Origin: BRH-c25 sp012519325
GTDB lineage: Bacteria > Bacillota > Clostridia > Lutisporales > Lutisporaceae
NCBI GenBank assembly: GCA_050950645.1
Contig: JBMNHZ010000007.1
Span: 197,424-261,423 of the forward strand
Direction of reading: 5' to 3'
DNA: 64,000 bases
Of this stretch, positions 1 through 8,583 are shown piece by piece. The translations under genes were made by a program, and so were the position numbers. The notes under the pieces were generated by a model. That model made no database searches, was not told the DNA's origin, and worked only from the letters and a program-made list of their open reading frames with translations. The stretch's first letter is position 1; each line of letters begins with the position of its first letter.

Positions 1-1671
1 AATACCGTTTATAGAAAAGTCATTACTATCCCTGGTTATTATCTGAGGTCCTGAACCGTTATCAAGAGTTATAGAAGCATCAGTTCCTGTTTCATTCGCT
101 CCTGCCAGTCCCAAAACTTCCATGAGATTGCCGTTTCCCGGTACATCACTTATCTGCACCTTAGCAGTTACTCCCATTGCCTTTGACTGAACAATGAATA
201 CATCATTAAGCTGATCATATGACATATTTACCCCGGCTTCTGAGTCGCCATTTACGGCAGAAATTATTTCATTCAGCGTCTGTGAAGATTTGAACCTGAA
301 TTCCTTGCCGTTTATTGTGAATTCAATATCGTAAGTATCTGCATCGCTATCTTCAGGACTAAAATTTCTCTTAAAAAATGCAGCAATATCTGATATTCTT
401 ACATTCAGATTAACTTTGTTTGACTTGTTGCCATCTGCGAATCCCAAAGCCTCAAGCCCGCCGTTTTCTTTTTTTGAAGCAGTTATGGTATCGGTCTGGG
501 AAATACTTTCGAATCTTAGTTTGTTCGATGTTTCATCCATACTGACCATAGCCTTGTTTCCGCCGAATTCACTGTTAAGCTTTGACTGTATGGCAGAAAG
601 AAGCTCATTCTTCGTATATTCTTTTTCTTCAAGTGTTATTGTTTTTGTCACACCGTCTATTGTAACATCAAAGGTGCTGTTACTCGAATCCACAAGCACT
701 CCGTTGGAAATATCGGTATCTGTCAATGCTCCCGATACAGTTCCAGCACTTCCGATTGCCTTCAGTGCTATCCTGTTATTCTGGTTCAATACCCTTACTT
801 TGCCGTTTAGTTCCCCTATTGCATTTATTTTCTCCTGTATCTCAGCCATAAGCGCGTCTGCATCGGCATAAGTCCCCGGATCTACTTCAATGGTATGAGC
901 TGCCTGTCCGTTCAGTGATACTGTGAACTTGTTGCTCTGACTATCCAGGGTTATGGGGGAGCTTATAGTTGTGCCGAATATTTTACTGTAACCGGTATTA
1001 TATGCATTGTCTATACTTAGGATATTTGTGCTTGCAGTGCCAAAGGCAATACCGTCACCACTCACTGATGCAGTTATTTTTCCTGCCCCAAATTCAGCTT
1101 CAAGCTTGGTGTTTAAATTGCTCACCACACTGTTGATATCCGGCAAACCGTCGTCAAGGGTTATTTCTTTAGTTGTTCCGTTAAAGGTAACGGAAATTTT
1201 ATTGTTGTCTTTTGCTGCGCTGATACTTGTACCATCTATGGTTATGGCAGTGCCAACCATATCTCCTGCAACGGAGCTTACGGATACTGCTTTTGCTGAT
1301 GAAGCCAACTTTATATTGCTTATTGTATAGGTACCCTGAATCGCGCCGGGACCTGCTGTTGCAGTAAAGTAGCTTGAAGTGTCGGCACCGTTATAGGTTG
1401 TCTTTAGAGCTGACAGCGAAAAAGCGGATCTCATATTTGTCGCAGGCTTCAATACATCAAAGTATTCATCCCTAAATGCTCTGATGACGTTTATCACAGA
1501 CCTGTAATCATCCCTTTTCCACTCCAGCAATGTCTTGCTCTGTTTTGCCTTGTCCACCTTCATCTGTTCTATTCTCATCAGCTGCTGCACTATGCCGTCC
1601 ACATCCAGCCCGGAGGAAATACCCGATATCCTCATCCGGCTGTTCAAAATGCGGGATATATCATAAGCCAT
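1..1671 (-). CDS. fliD: Flagellar filament cap protein FliD (3' end outside window)
   Basis: FliD caps the growing flagellar filament and helps fold exported flagellin subunits. The minus-strand frame is open from an ATG at 1671 to the window edge, 557 codons, so the C-terminus is missing. The N-terminus (MAYDISRILNSRM, then SGISSGLDVDGIVQQLM) is the typical FliD start, and the middle has flagellin hook-IN style segments such as ISNIKLASS and the INVD/ITLD type. The last codons seen read NGSGPQIITRDSNDFSING. The start sits 5 bases after the flaG stop with an AGGCGG ribosome site inside the flaG end, so the two genes are probably translationally coupled. Confidence 0.93.
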   Translation of the reverse strand, partial: MAYDISRILNSRMRISGISSGLDVDGIVQQLMRIEQMKVDKAKQSKTLLEWKRDDYRSVINVIRAFRDEYFDVLKPATNMRSAFSLSALKTTYNGADTSSYFTATAGPGAIQGTYTISNIKLASSAKAVSVSSVAGDMVGTAITIDGTSISAAKDNNKISVTFNGTTKEITLDDGLPDINSVVSNLNTKLEAEFGAGKITASVSGDGIAFGTASTNILSIDNAYNTGYSKIFGTTISSPITLDSQSNKFTVSLNGQAAHTIEVDPGTYADADALMAEIQEKINAIGELNGKVRVLNQNNRIALKAIGSAGTVSGALTDTDISNGVLVDSSNSTFDVTIDGVTKTITLEEKEYTKNELLSAIQSKLNSEFGGNKAMVSMDETSNKLRFESISQTDTITASKKENGGLEALGFADGNKSNKVNLNVRISDIAAFFKRNFSPEDSDADTYDIEFTINGKEFRFKSSQTLNEIISAVNGDSEAGVNMSYDQLNDVFIVQSKAMGVTAKVQISDVPGNGNLMEVLGLAGANETGTDASITLDNGSGPQIITRDSNDFSINGI

Positions 1672-1676
1672 TTCCG

Positions 1677-2060
1677 CTACCGCCTTTCATCAACCAAAAT
1701 GCCCGCCACTTCCCATATTTTAGCAACCATATCCAGTATCTTCTCAGGCGGGATTTCTTTAATTACTTCCTGAGTTTTATTATCTATTACCTTAACCATT
1801 ATCTGCTTTGTCACATCGTGCACGGAGTATTTGAAGCTGCAATAGGTGCCTTCGATTGCCTTGTTGGTTTTTTCTATTGCCTCTATCAATTGTTTTTCAT
1901 TCAAGGCAGGATCCTCTTTAGCCTCAAATACTGTCTTATTTTTTGTATTCTTTGCCTTTTCTGATGCTTTTACTTGTTCCGGTACCTGCACCTGTCCAAC
2001 TGAACTCTGTTTTACAATTTTACTGGTATTTAGATTAGCCTGGTTACTGTTGATTTTCAT
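1677..2060 (-). CDS. flaG: FlaG family flagellar protein
   Basis: A 127-residue FlaG-family protein. FlaG proteins are small flagellar accessory proteins, usually next to fliD, that influence filament length; the mechanism is not settled. The N-terminal half is a low-complexity Lys/Glu/Val tether. The C-terminal half carries the family core, a beta-rich segment (YCSFKYSVHDVTKQIMVKVI) followed by IKEIPPEKILDMVAKIWEVAG. An AAGGAGGG ribosome site precedes the ATG. Transcription runs directly into fliD. The previous gene ends 40 bases upstream, so flaG may also be read from the glycan operon. Confidence 0.92.
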   Translation of the reverse strand: MKINSNQANLNTSKIVKQSSVGQVQVPEQVKASEKAKNTKNKTVFEAKEDPALNEKQLIEAIEKTNKAIEGTYCSFKYSVHDVTKQIMVKVIDNKTQEVIKEIPPEKILDMVAKIWEVAGILVDERR

Positions 2061-2099
2061 TCCTATTCCCTCCTTGGAAAATTAATAATTGAATCCGTT

Positions 2100-3065
2100 C
2101 TAATTATTTATATCGTCATAAAACCGGTTTTTCTTAATAGCTGCAATCCATTTTTCAGTAATTGCTATTCCTTCTTCAATAACAGTTTGAGGCCTCCAGG
2201 ATAGAAGCCTGTACGCCTTTTCTGAGTTGCAAAGAAGCTTTTGGATTTCGCTTTGAGGATGTATATGAGGCACATGCTCTATAGGAGACCTATCCCGCCC
2301 AATAAGCACCGCCAGGTCATTAATCCTAATATCCTTTCCGGTACCGGCATTTATTATCTGACCGACTGCTTTATCCGAGCAGCCCGCCCGGACAATAAAA
2401 TCGGCACAATCCTCAACGTAAAGAAAATCCCTGGTTTGATTCCCATCGCCGAATATTTCCAAAGCCTTGCCTTCAAGGGATTTACTAATAAAAATTGCTA
2501 TTACGCCTCCCTCACCTCCGGACTTCTGAAAAGGCCCGTAAGTGTTGAAAGGTCTAATTACAACTACCGGCAGCTTATAGGCATGCCAGTATGACAGTAC
2601 AAGATTCTCTCCTGCTATCTTGCTTCCGGCATAGGGTGAAGCCGGCTTGACAGGATGCAGCTCGTCAATTCCCTTTTCTCCCGATGCCCTGTCATAAACC
2701 ATGCAAGTGCTCATGAAAATCATTTTAGTGCCGTGCTTTCTGCACTGCTCCAGGACATTGAAGGTACCGCCAACATCGTTCCGATAGGTGGTTACCGGAT
2801 CGTCAATGCTGTCCTGAACAGTGATTTTAGCTGCCAGGTGAAAGCACATGTCAAAATCCTCCGCAAATATGTTTTCCAGCAGCCTTTCATCCTTAATATC
2901 CCCATGAATGAATTTTGCTAATCCGCAGCTTTCAAATTCCTTAATATTATCATAGGACCCGTTGGAAAGATCATCCAATATCCATATACTATGCTCCTCT
3001 TCAAGAAGTTTTTTAACAGTCCACCTACCTATAAAACCGGCTCCTCCGGTAACCAGCATTTTCAA
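2100..3065 (-). CDS. NAD-dependent nucleotide-sugar epimerase/dehydratase
   Basis: Extended short-chain dehydrogenase of 321 residues. The NAD-binding TGGAGFIG lies at residues 6-13, an acidic DD pair at 31-32 would bind the ribose, and the catalytic pair is Tyr145-Lys149 (YAGSK) with Ser119/Thr120. The closest named groups are UDP-glucose 4-epimerase and GDP-mannose/dTDP-glucose 4,6-dehydratase-type enzymes; the sequence alone does not settle the substrate. It lies 6 bases downstream of pseC and is the last glycan gene before flaG-fliD, so it probably shares the pse operon transcript. Confidence 0.85.
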   Translation of the reverse strand: MKMLVTGGAGFIGRWTVKKLLEEEHSIWILDDLSNGSYDNIKEFESCGLAKFIHGDIKDERLLENIFAEDFDMCFHLAAKITVQDSIDDPVTTYRNDVGGTFNVLEQCRKHGTKMIFMSTCMVYDRASGEKGIDELHPVKPASPYAGSKIAGENLVLSYWHAYKLPVVVIRPFNTYGPFQKSGGEGGVIAIFISKSLEGKALEIFGDGNQTRDFLYVEDCADFIVRAGCSDKAVGQIINAGTGKDIRINDLAVLIGRDRSPIEHVPHIHPQSEIQKLLCNSEKAYRLLSWRPQTVIEEGIAITEKWIAAIKKNRFYDDINN

Positions 3066-3071
3066 AATATA

Positions 3072-4217
3072 TCAGCTCCTTAATATATCCTTCAGGTTAT
3101 CAGCTACATAATAAATGTCCTCCTCTTCCATGGACGGATACAGAGGGAGTGTTATTATTGATTCATAAAGGGCTTCCGCTTCAGGACACATGCCCCTTGA
3201 ATACCCCAGGCTTCTGTAGTAGGGGTGATAGTATACCGGTATATAATGTACATGTACGCCTATATTCCTTTTTCTCAGTTCATCAAAGACCTGTCTTCTG
3301 CTTAATCTTATTTTGGCAAGGTCCAGCTTGATTATATAAAGATGCCAGGCTGAATTCACATACTGCAGTTGCTTAGGCACGATTATTCCTTCAACCTGTT
3401 CCAGAAGCCCTGAATATAGCGCCGCGTATTTTCTTCTTCTTTCAAGGAAAAAATCCAGCTTTTTGAATTGACTTATACCAAGAGCTGCCTGTATATCCGT
3501 CAATTTATAATTGAAGCCCAGGCTATGCTGCTCACAAAACCAGAGGCCTTCATTTCTCTCCATTTTATCGCTGTCCTTTGTTATACCGTTGACTCTGAAT
3601 AATAGCATCTTCTCGTACAGCAACTTGTCATCCGTCAGAACAGCTCCCCCTTCCCCTGTCGTTATATGCTTTACGGGATGAAAGCTTAATGTGGTCATGG
3701 TACCTATGGTTCCGATTTTCCTGCCTTTGTATTCCGCTCCCATGGCATGGGCCCCGTCTTCGATTACAGTCAATCCATACTTGTCGGCAATTCTCATTAT
3801 TTCGTCCATATCGCAGGGCTGTCCGGTAAAATGTACAGGAATAACAGCCTTCGTCTTATCGGTAATCTTCTTTTCAATATCCCGGGGGTCAATATTGTAG
3901 GTTATGGGGTCGATATCGGCAAAGACCGGCCGCCCTCCCATGTATAAAATACAGTTAGCGGTGGCCGAAAATGTCATGGGTGTGGTTATTACCTCGTCAC
4001 CCGGTCCTATACCTGCCGCAAAACAGGCGGCATGAAGAGCGGCAGTACCGTTTGACACTGCTACCGCATGTTTTGCACCAATATACCCGGTAATGGTGTT
4101 TTCCAACTCGGCAACCTTCGGCCCGGTGGTTATAAAATCACTTCTGAGAACCTCGACGACCGCCTGTATGTCTTCTTCATCAATATACTGCCTTCCGTAT
4201 GGTATAAACTTTCTCAT
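3072..4217 (-). CDS. pseC: UDP-4-keto-6-deoxy-AltNAc aminotransferase PseC
   Basis: PLP-dependent DegT/DnrJ/EryC1 aminotransferase, 381 residues. PseC adds the C4 amino group to the UDP-4-keto-6-deoxy sugar in pseudaminic acid synthesis. The N-terminus (FIPYGRQYIDEEDIQAV) and SGTAALHAA-like motif (SNGTAALHAACFA) match PseC. The Schiff-base lysine is Lys183 in FHPVKHITTGEGG and the PLP aspartate region is VIEDGAHAMGAEY. The family-typical C-terminal HVHYIPVYYHPYY segment is present. The gene starts 13 bases after pseG stops in the direction of transcription. The direct pse neighbours make the assignment firm. Confidence 0.93.
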   Translation of the reverse strand: MRKFIPYGRQYIDEEDIQAVVEVLRSDFITTGPKVAELENTITGYIGAKHAVAVSNGTAALHAACFAAGIGPGDEVITTPMTFSATANCILYMGGRPVFADIDPITYNIDPRDIEKKITDKTKAVIPVHFTGQPCDMDEIMRIADKYGLTVIEDGAHAMGAEYKGRKIGTIGTMTTLSFHPVKHITTGEGGAVLTDDKLLYEKMLLFRVNGITKDSDKMERNEGLWFCEQHSLGFNYKLTDIQAALGISQFKKLDFFLERRRKYAALYSGLLEQVEGIIVPKQLQYVNSAWHLYIIKLDLAKIRLSRRQVFDELRKRNIGVHVHYIPVYYHPYYRSLGYSRGMCPEAEALYESIITLPLYPSMEEEDIYYVADNLKDILRS

Positions 4218-4229
4218 ACAGCTTCCCCC

Positions 4230-5204
4230 TCATTTTTTGCAGATAATTTTTCTTATTTGCTCCGATGCTCTTATGCTTCCATTCCCATCCACCAATTTCC
4301 GGGCTGTTTCTGACATTCTGACCCTGACTCCATAATCCAGGCTTCTCAAGCAATCGATTACATCATCTGTTCCTTCGGCTTGTATCAGTGCCCCGATTGA
4401 ACTCATTTTTCGAGCCGTCATTATCTGATTATTCGCGGCAGCAATCCCTATAACAGGCGTACCACAGGCACACAGCTCATATACAGTACTCCCACAGGCA
4501 GATACGGCAGCGTCACATTGCATCATCAGAGCAGACATCTTCGGCTCGCGGTGGATAAGGATATTCTCCCCCTCTACTGCCTCCAGACTGTCCCCATTAA
4601 TAAAGGAAGGTCCCACTGTTACATGAAATGTTATTCCGGGGAAAGCCCTGCCAAGCTTTAATGCTATCTTTTCCGTCAGATTTTGCGGATCTGATCCCCC
4701 CAGCGTAACCAGCACACTTTCCACATCACGCCTCGTTTTTCTCGCTGGGAGGCCTCTGAATTCATCTCTGAGAAGTGCATATTGGGTACCCAACAGCAGC
4801 AAGGTACCCTCGTATTTTTCATATCCTAAATCCTGAGCATAAATATTCTGGTTTATAATAAAGTCGGCATTAATCCGGACTTTGTTAAGATCATCCATAT
4901 AACCGGTTATGCTGAAAATATCTCTGGTGCATTTAAAATAGCTTTCATCTGCATCGTAACTGTCTGTAATCAGACAGTCTCCGCCTATTCCGGCCAGCTG
5001 GTCAATAATTGCTTCTCCGTTGACCGTAAATACGGGGTAGCCGTATGCCTCAATTAAACTTACACCTGTCTCGAATTCCCCGTTTTTCCTGCAAACGAAA
5101 ACAACCTCTGAAAAGTCTTTCAGCCTGTCGGCCAGAACCAGCATGCGCATTACATGGCCCATGCCTATATTGTATCCGCCGTCGGCCCTTATTAATATCT
5201 TCAT
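4230..5204 (-). CDS. pseG: UDP-2,4-diacetamido-altrose hydrolase PseG
   Basis: PseG removes UDP from the diacetamido-trideoxy-altrose intermediate, releasing the sugar that PseI condenses with phosphoenolpyruvate. I chose the ATG at 5204 because MKILIRADGG is the family N-terminus and CAGGAGA lies just upstream; an earlier in-frame start would add 14 unmatched residues. The protein is about 324 residues. It has the GYNIGMGHVMRM motif near the N-terminus, GGSDPQNLT in the middle, and the GT-B-like donor site VSACGSTVYELCACGTPVIG toward the C-terminus. No PseH acetyltransferase domain is fused, although that fusion exists in some genomes. Confidence 0.92.
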   Translation of the reverse strand: MKILIRADGGYNIGMGHVMRMLVLADRLKDFSEVVFVCRKNGEFETGVSLIEAYGYPVFTVNGEAIIDQLAGIGGDCLITDSYDADESYFKCTRDIFSITGYMDDLNKVRINADFIINQNIYAQDLGYEKYEGTLLLLGTQYALLRDEFRGLPARKTRRDVESVLVTLGGSDPQNLTEKIALKLGRAFPGITFHVTVGPSFINGDSLEAVEGENILIHREPKMSALMMQCDAAVSACGSTVYELCACGTPVIGIAAANNQIMTARKMSSIGALIQAEGTDDVIDCLRSLDYGVRVRMSETARKLVDGNGSIRASEQIRKIICKK

Positions 5205-5227
5205 AGGCAAATCTCCTGAATATTTTA

Positions 5228-6262
5228 CTAAATCAGCATATCCCACTTTAATATATCGTCTTCATAAATATCAACCCCGGCAGTCTTTCCAACTACAACC
5301 TGGAAGTACTTCGGCTTTATTCCCCAACCGGGTCTTTTGCATGTAATCATGTCCTCTGTTATAACCGTACCCCTTGGAATATCCTTCCTTGCTATAAGGC
5401 TTCTCCGACCTTTCTCATAATTCTCCAGTTCTTCCCGCGAAACCTTTTTTATGCCGTCTCCCAATGCCTTCTCTACATCCCTTATTTGATCCACCATAAG
5501 CTTCAGCTGGGCAGGTTCTATCGAAAAGCTGTGATCCGGTCCCTCCTGGTCTCTGTTCAGGGTAAAATGCTTTTCAATTATGCATGCTCCTAAAGCCTTA
5601 GCAGCCACAGGAATATGCCAGCCCAGAGTATGGTCGGAAAAACCCGTGGGAAGTCGAAAGGTACTGCGAAGGGTTTCCATTGCCTTAAGATTCACTATAT
5701 GCGCCGGCGAAGGGTAACAGGTGCTGCAGTGAAGCAGCGCAATATTCTCGTTTCCCGTACTTTTTGCCGCTTCCACGGCCTCTTCAATTTCTTCAAGACT
5801 TGCCATCCCTGTTGACAATATCACAGGCTTCCCTTTGGCTGCTATATACTTTATAAGCCTTAAGTCCACTATTTCGGGGGACGCCACCTTGAAAAGGCAT
5901 ATACCCGCTTCCTCCAGCAGATCTGCCGCATCATAGTCGAAGGGTGAAGAGAGAAAATCAATTCCCCAATCCTTTGCATAATCAAAGAGCTGCGGTATCC
6001 ACTCTCTGGGATGCTGAACCTTCTTAATCAAGTCGTAAGGCTTCATGGTATCCCTTGAAAACTGAGGAGTCTTCTTAGAATACAAGTCCTCAGCCCTGTA
6101 GGTCTGAAGCTTGACTGCGTCTGCTCCTGCTTCGGCAGCTTTTCTTATCAGTTCCCTGGCAGTATCAATATCTCCATTATGATTGGCGCCTATATCCATC
6201 ATAATATAACAGGGGCTGTCTTCTCCTATTATTCTTCCGTTTTCCAGCATTATCTCCTTCAT
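5228..6262 (-). CDS. pseI: Pseudaminic acid synthase PseI
   Basis: NeuB-family synthase of 344 residues that condenses the diacetamido sugar with phosphoenolpyruvate to give pseudaminic acid. The TIM barrel begins with MDIGANHNGDIDTARELI and includes DAVKLQTYRAEDLY, FLSSPFDYDAADLL, the LHCSTCYPSP segment and GFSDHTLG. The C-terminal SAF/antifreeze-like domain follows from about residue 285 (RRSLIARKDIPRGTVITEDMI). The ATG at 6262 has an AAGGAGT site. It lies between pseG and the pseF-like gene. This NeuB paralogue differs clearly from the shorter one at 27161, which lacks the SAF domain. Confidence 0.93.
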   Translation of the reverse strand: MKEIMLENGRIIGEDSPCYIMMDIGANHNGDIDTARELIRKAAEAGADAVKLQTYRAEDLYSKKTPQFSRDTMKPYDLIKKVQHPREWIPQLFDYAKDWGIDFLSSPFDYDAADLLEEAGICLFKVASPEIVDLRLIKYIAAKGKPVILSTGMASLEEIEEAVEAAKSTGNENIALLHCSTCYPSPAHIVNLKAMETLRSTFRLPTGFSDHTLGWHIPVAAKALGACIIEKHFTLNRDQEGPDHSFSIEPAQLKLMVDQIRDVEKALGDGIKKVSREELENYEKGRRSLIARKDIPRGTVITEDMITCKRPGWGIKPKYFQVVVGKTAGVDIYEDDILKWDMLI

Positions 6263-6273
6263 ATTTGTACTCC

Positions 6274-6993
6274 TTAAAACTCCTTCTGCTTAACTTTACT
6301 GTTTATAGCCGCAATATCAGGATTACTGTCCAAAAATTTTACCACATCCCTGGCCGGTACGTATATGTCTCCAAAATGCTCAAATACCTTCTCAACCAAT
6401 GTGAAATCCTCCAAAGTATCCACGCATAACCTATAGTTCTTTCTGAACAAATCTTCCCCCCGAACAACTCCTATATGGAACAGTTTAGGATGAGAGTACA
6501 TATAGAGGGTAACATGTTCCTTATATCTGTACTCTTCCGCCAAATCAAAGGTTTTTTGTAAAGCTTCCCTTGAAAACACTTCTGTATCAAAACCCCTGAC
6601 AAAAGTATGTGCCACATCCAGCCCAACGTAATCATAATCGTACATTTTATAATGGGATATTACATTATCGACTATATCAGGATCAATGAGAGGACAATCC
6701 CCCGTCACCCTTACGACAATATCTCCGCCATATTCCAGAACACAGTCCCTGTATCTTTTCAGTACGTTTTCCTCATCCCCTCTGAAGACCTCAAAACCTG
6801 CCTTTTTGACTGTATCATACAGAGGATTGTCTGACCGCCTGTCGGAGGTTGCCAGTATCAACCTGTCAATTTTCCTTGATTTTTTCAGCCTATTCAGATT
6901 CAACAGTATCAGGGGAATGCCAAGAATCTCCCTGAGCACCTTTCCCGGAAGCCTTTCCGATCCCATTCGGGCTTGAACTATACACGTAACCAT
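6274..6993 (-). CDS. SpsF/PseF-like nucleotide-sugar cytidylyltransferase
   Basis: Nucleotidyltransferase of 239 residues in the SpsF/KdsB-like group. It starts VTCIVQARMGSERLPGKVL, the characteristic nucleotide-binding loop, and carries RVTGDCPLIDPDIVD for metal and sugar binding. By position, between pseI and the rest of the island, it most likely activates pseudaminic acid as CMP-Pse, the PseF role. The sequence is closer in feel to spore-coat SpsF than to canonical PseF, so the substrate is inferred. It overlaps the upstream HAD gene by 16 bases. Confidence 0.8.
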   Translation of the reverse strand: MVTCIVQARMGSERLPGKVLREILGIPLILLNLNRLKKSRKIDRLILATSDRRSDNPLYDTVKKAGFEVFRGDEENVLKRYRDCVLEYGGDIVVRVTGDCPLIDPDIVDNVISHYKMYDYDYVGLDVAHTFVRGFDTEVFSREALQKTFDLAEEYRYKEHVTLYMYSHPKLFHIGVVRGEDLFRKNYRLCVDTLEDFTLVEKVFEHFGDIYVPARDVVKFLDSNPDIAAINSKVKQKEF

Positions 6994-7652
6994 GATATCA
7001 CCGCTTTCATCTCATACATACCTGTTATCTCCCTATCCGCTTCATAGTCCCTGCCAAGCCGGAGCCTCATATGGTCTCCAACCGGTCTTATAATTCTCAC
7101 GGTATGTATTCCCAACTGCTTAGCCCCGTAGAAATCCTTCCGGGGATTGTCACCTATGCAAATTATTTCGTCAAAATCCACTCCAAGCTCCTCAGCTATT
7201 TTTACATATGGTTTTATACTGGGCTTACAAAAATCCTTTCCATAGTCATCAGTTACTATAATAGAGTCAAAAAACTTCTCCAAATCAAGCAGCCTTATCT
7301 TGTTCCACTGCACATAATGTATCCCGTCTGTAACCAATCCCAGCTTGAATTTTCCACGGCAGTATTTCAAAAAATGCTCCGCATCTTCATACAATGAGAT
7401 TTGTGGAGCAGAATTTCTGTATATTTCTACAAGGCTGCTTATATCCTCATTTAAATTATATAAAGCACAAATATCATTGAATATCCTGCCCCTGCCATTA
7501 TTGGCAAGCAGCCCCAGCATAGTCCGGTAAAGCTCGTCCCTGTCCAGCTTATGCTTTTTTGACAGGTAGTCCGCTACCTCTCTGAAAGCGCCATGAACAA
7601 AATCCGCCTCATTATATAAAGTATCATCCAAATCAAAAACCAAAGCCTTCAT
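6978..7652 (-). CDS. HAD-superfamily hydrolase
   Basis: HAD phosphatase of 224 residues. Motif I is FDLDDTLYN (Asp7 and Asp9), motif II is VTDG, and motifs III/IV appear around KPYVKIAEELG and CIGDNPRKDFYGA, where the aspartates would bind magnesium. The helical cap lies between motifs I and II. It overlaps the upstream ATP-grasp gene by 4 bases and the downstream cytidylyltransferase by 16, so all three are probably one translational unit. HAD plus ATP-grasp pairs recur in surface-glycan loci. The substrate is unknown; a sugar phosphate or the product of the ATP-grasp ligase are both possible. Confidence 0.85.
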   Translation of the reverse strand: MKALVFDLDDTLYNEADFVHGAFREVADYLSKKHKLDRDELYRTMLGLLANNGRGRIFNDICALYNLNEDISSLVEIYRNSAPQISLYEDAEHFLKYCRGKFKLGLVTDGIHYVQWNKIRLLDLEKFFDSIIVTDDYGKDFCKPSIKPYVKIAEELGVDFDEIICIGDNPRKDFYGAKQLGIHTVRIIRPVGDHMRLRLGRDYEADREITGMYEMKAVISWLRV

Positions 7653-8569
7653 ATAAAAACCGCCTCATCATACCTAAGCATTGTAAGCTCTTTGAAGTCT
7701 CCGAGCAGCAATTCCGGCTTGTTACCATTTATCAAGTCAATAAACAGCTTTCCGTAATCAATCCCGGCTTCTATTGCAAGTGGAACACCGCCGCCAACCC
7801 TGGCATTTATTTCAGTGAATTTAATCTCACCTTCCGCCGTTCTGAAGCATTGAACTGTAGCAGGCCCTATGCTTCCCAGCTTATTCAGTAAAAATTCGGT
7901 CTGCTCAATTAGTTCCATATCTTTAACCGTCCGGGTTTTTGTAACCTCTCCTGCCCTTACTTCTATTCTTTCCCTTGGTACAACTGATACTGCTTTGCCT
8001 TGCAGATCCGATACACAGTCTATAGTATATTCAACACCTGACAATTTCTCCTGCACTATAGGCTCAGATATCCGTTCAAAGTAATAATTAAATTCTTCCA
8101 TGTCATTTAGTTCATGGGAATTGCAGCTGCCCATACCCCTTCTGGGTTTGATGAACATTGGAAATTCTAAATTACACTCCCCTCTATTTTTAAAGCTCAT
8201 TGGAGTACTGATATTATTTCTAATAAAAAACTGGTAGGTTTCCCACTTATCACTGCATATATCCAATACACGCCTATCGGATAACATCAAAAAGGTGCCG
8301 TTTTTCAAAAATTCATCCCTGGCTAAATCCAATATGTAAAATTCCTTTTCATAAAGGGGCAGTATAATGTCTATTTCATATTTCCTGCAAATATCAATTA
8401 TTTCCTCAACATACCCGGGATTATTGCAGGGTGAAACCAGGCAGAAACGGTCCACATGAAATGATGCAGGTACAAGCATCGAACAATCTGCCCCTACTAT
8501 AGTGAAATGCCTCTTCAGGTATTTGATTAATTGTACTCTCTTCCCAATTGCAGTAATAAGCAGTTTCAT
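7649..8569 (-). CDS. ATP-grasp ligase of glycan locus
   Basis: ATP-grasp protein of 306 residues with a CarB-like layout: an N-terminal pre-ATP-grasp Rossmann part (MKLLITAIGKRVQLIKYL), then the ATP-grasp core with FPMFIKPRRGMGS as the glycine-rich phosphate loop, VQEKLSGVEYTIDC, and the metal-binding FTEINARVGGG near the C-terminus. ATP-grasp enzymes join a carboxylate to an amine or thiol through an acyl phosphate. In this place it could decorate an amino sugar with an amino acid or other acyl group. No PseH acetyltransferase is visible nearby, so this is a candidate for an alternative acylation step. That role is inference. Confidence 0.8.
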   Translation of the reverse strand: MKLLITAIGKRVQLIKYLKRHFTIVGADCSMLVPASFHVDRFCLVSPCNNPGYVEEIIDICRKYEIDIILPLYEKEFYILDLARDEFLKNGTFLMLSDRRVLDICSDKWETYQFFIRNNISTPMSFKNRGECNLEFPMFIKPRRGMGSCNSHELNDMEEFNYYFERISEPIVQEKLSGVEYTIDCVSDLQGKAVSVVPRERIEVRAGEVTKTRTVKDMELIEQTEFLLNKLGSIGPATVQCFRTAEGEIKFTEINARVGGGVPLAIEAGIDYGKLFIDLINGNKPELLLGDFKELTMLRYDEAVFI

Positions 8570-8583
8570 AAGATTTTACCTCA

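Noticed and set aside
416..1330. Plus-strand frames inside fliD
   Set aside because: They lie opposite a clear FliD reading frame and look like hydrophobic antisense translation.
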